A stretch of 6,129 bases of DNA. It comes from JBGOUJ01 sp041477005. Lineage in GTDB: Bacteria; Acidobacteriota; Terriglobia; Bryobacterales; JACQDG01. Position 1 is the stretch's first letter. The number at the start of each line of letters is the position of its first letter. Under the pieces are notes generated by a model. It did no database searches and was not told the origin of the DNA. It worked only from the letters and a program-made list of their open reading frames with translations. This document shows, one piece after another, positions 5,341 through 6,129 of the stretch. A program made the translations under genes and the position numbers. The stretch is taken from the NCBI GenBank assembly GCA_041477005.1, contig JBGOUJ010000471.1:1-6129 (forward strand), read 5' to 3'.

Positions 5341-6129
5341 ATGAAGAAGGCACAACAATTCCACGGAAAAATCCTGACTGCCGTGCTGTTCGCTTCGGCC
5401 ACCCTCACAAACGCCGCCCCGCCGGCCCCAACCGCCGCCGCGATCCGTCAACTGCCGCTGAGCTTCGAAAGGAATCAGGGGCAAGCGGATGCTCACGTAA
5501 AGTTTCTGGCGCGTGGCTATGGCTATAGCTTGTTTCTTACCGGCTCCGAGGCCGTTATGGCCCTGACCCGGCCGCTCGACGGCGCTTCCACTGTGTTGCG
5601 CATGAAGTTGCTGGGCGCGCTCCCCAATCCGGAAATCCATGGACTGGAGCCGCTCGCGGGCGTGAGCAACTATTTGATCGGGAGCGACCCGCAGGATTGG
5701 CGTAGCAACATCGCTCACTACTCGAGGGTCCAATACCGCCGTGTTTATCGCGGAGTGGACCTGACCTTCTATGGGAACCAGCGGCACCTCGAGTACGACT
5801 TTGTGGTGGCCCCCGGCGCCGACCCGGGAGCGATCCAGTTGAGCTTTGCTGGGGCCGAGAAAATGTACATCGACCGGCGGGGGGACTTGGTCTTGCGACT
5901 GCCGGCTGGCGAGATCCGCAAACGAAAGCCCACCGTGTACCAGGTAGTCAACGGGGTCAGGCAGGAGATCGCGGGCCGCTACGTCCTGCACGCCCGCCAT
6001 CGTGTAAGTTTCTCCGTCGCAAAATACGACCCCAGCCGGCCTCTGGTGATCGACCCGGTGCTGAGCTACGCCACCTATCTCGGCGGCAGCGACTCGGACG
6101 TGGGCCAGGGCATTGCGCTCGATAGCGCC
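5341..6129 (+). CDS. DUF7948 / SBBP beta-propeller repeat protein, N-terminal part
   Basis: An open frame of 263 codons reaches the window edge without a stop. It begins with a signal peptide (MKKAQQFHGK, then the hydrophobic ILTAVLFASATL, cut near NAA), so it is exported. The DUF7948 domain follows: LPLSFERNQGQAD at 38-50 is its hallmark, with VSNYLIGSDPQDW at 108-120, YRGVDLTFYGNQRHLEYDF at 136-154 and LVIDPVLSYATYLGG at 235-249. YLGGSDSDVGQGIALD at 246-261 is the start of the first SBBP repeat (consensus like TYLGGS..D.G.GIA.D), a propeller-forming unit usually present in many copies. Large proteins of this type are abundant in acidobacteria and often end in a TIGR03437 domain. The rest lies outside the window, so blade number and C-terminus are unknown. 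It shares an operon with the preceding gene; function is unknown, probably secreted or cell-surface. Confidence 0.9.
   Translation, partial: MKKAQQFHGKILTAVLFASATLTNAAPPAPTAAAIRQLPLSFERNQGQADAHVKFLARGYGYSLFLTGSEAVMALTRPLDGASTVLRMKLLGALPNPEIHGLEPLAGVSNYLIGSDPQDWRSNIAHYSRVQYRRVYRGVDLTFYGNQRHLEYDFVVAPGADPGAIQLSFAGAEKMYIDRRGDLVLRLPAGEIRKRKPTVYQVVNGVRQEIAGRYVLHARHRVSFSVAKYDPSRPLVIDPVLSYATYLGGSDSDVGQGIALDSA

Noticed and set aside
5311..6000. Reverse-strand open frame opposite the DUF7948/SBBP gene
   Set aside because: The forward frame has a signal peptide, DUF7948 motifs and a good ribosome site; the reverse frame has none of these.

Overview
The window looks like a piece of a GC-rich acidobacterial chromosome, most likely from the Solibacter/Bryobacter lineage (Bryobacteraceae). 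The strongest taxonomic hint is the last third. It holds a protein ending in the 'Solibacter uncharacterized C-terminal domain' (TIGR03437 type), directly followed by a DUF7948/SBBP beta-propeller protein. A secreted PQQ-like propeller protein and a Tat-type Gfo/Idh/MocA oxidoreductase also fit that group. This assignment rests on recognising families by eye, not on a database search.

Layout. Positions 1 to about 300 hold the 5' part of an IS4-family insertion sequence, with its transposase reading leftwards out of the window, its own promoter and a nested inverted repeat. Immediately to the right, facing the other way, is a TIR-CHAT fusion (352-1461): an N-terminal TIR domain with its catalytic glutamate, and a C-terminal caspase-like CHAT domain. 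The CHAT domain keeps the catalytic cysteine but has lysine where the family has its histidine. Next come a secreted WD/PQQ-type beta-propeller protein (1534-2841) and a Gfo/Idh/MocA oxidoreductase (2932-4233), the latter with its own extended -10 promoter and an upstream 20-bp palindrome. A well-formed sigma70-type promoter (4343-4371) then drives a two-gene unit. Its first gene is a small secreted protein with one YD (RHS-type) segment plus a TIGR03437 domain (4422-5330). Its second is a DUF7948/SBBP protein (5341 onwards) that runs off the right edge.

How the parts may work together. The TIR-CHAT gene resembles the effector architectures of bacterial immune systems, and it lies against a mobile element, which suits a defence or conflict gene. 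It has no obvious partner inside the window. The two genes after it look like extracytoplasmic metabolism, plausibly sugar-related, but nothing ties them to the TIR-CHAT gene. The last two genes are spaced for co-transcription and probably make exported surface or secreted proteins. No RNA genes, CRISPR arrays or convincing intrinsic terminators were seen. Apart from the IS leader (195-351), no gene-free stretch is longer than about 190 bases.
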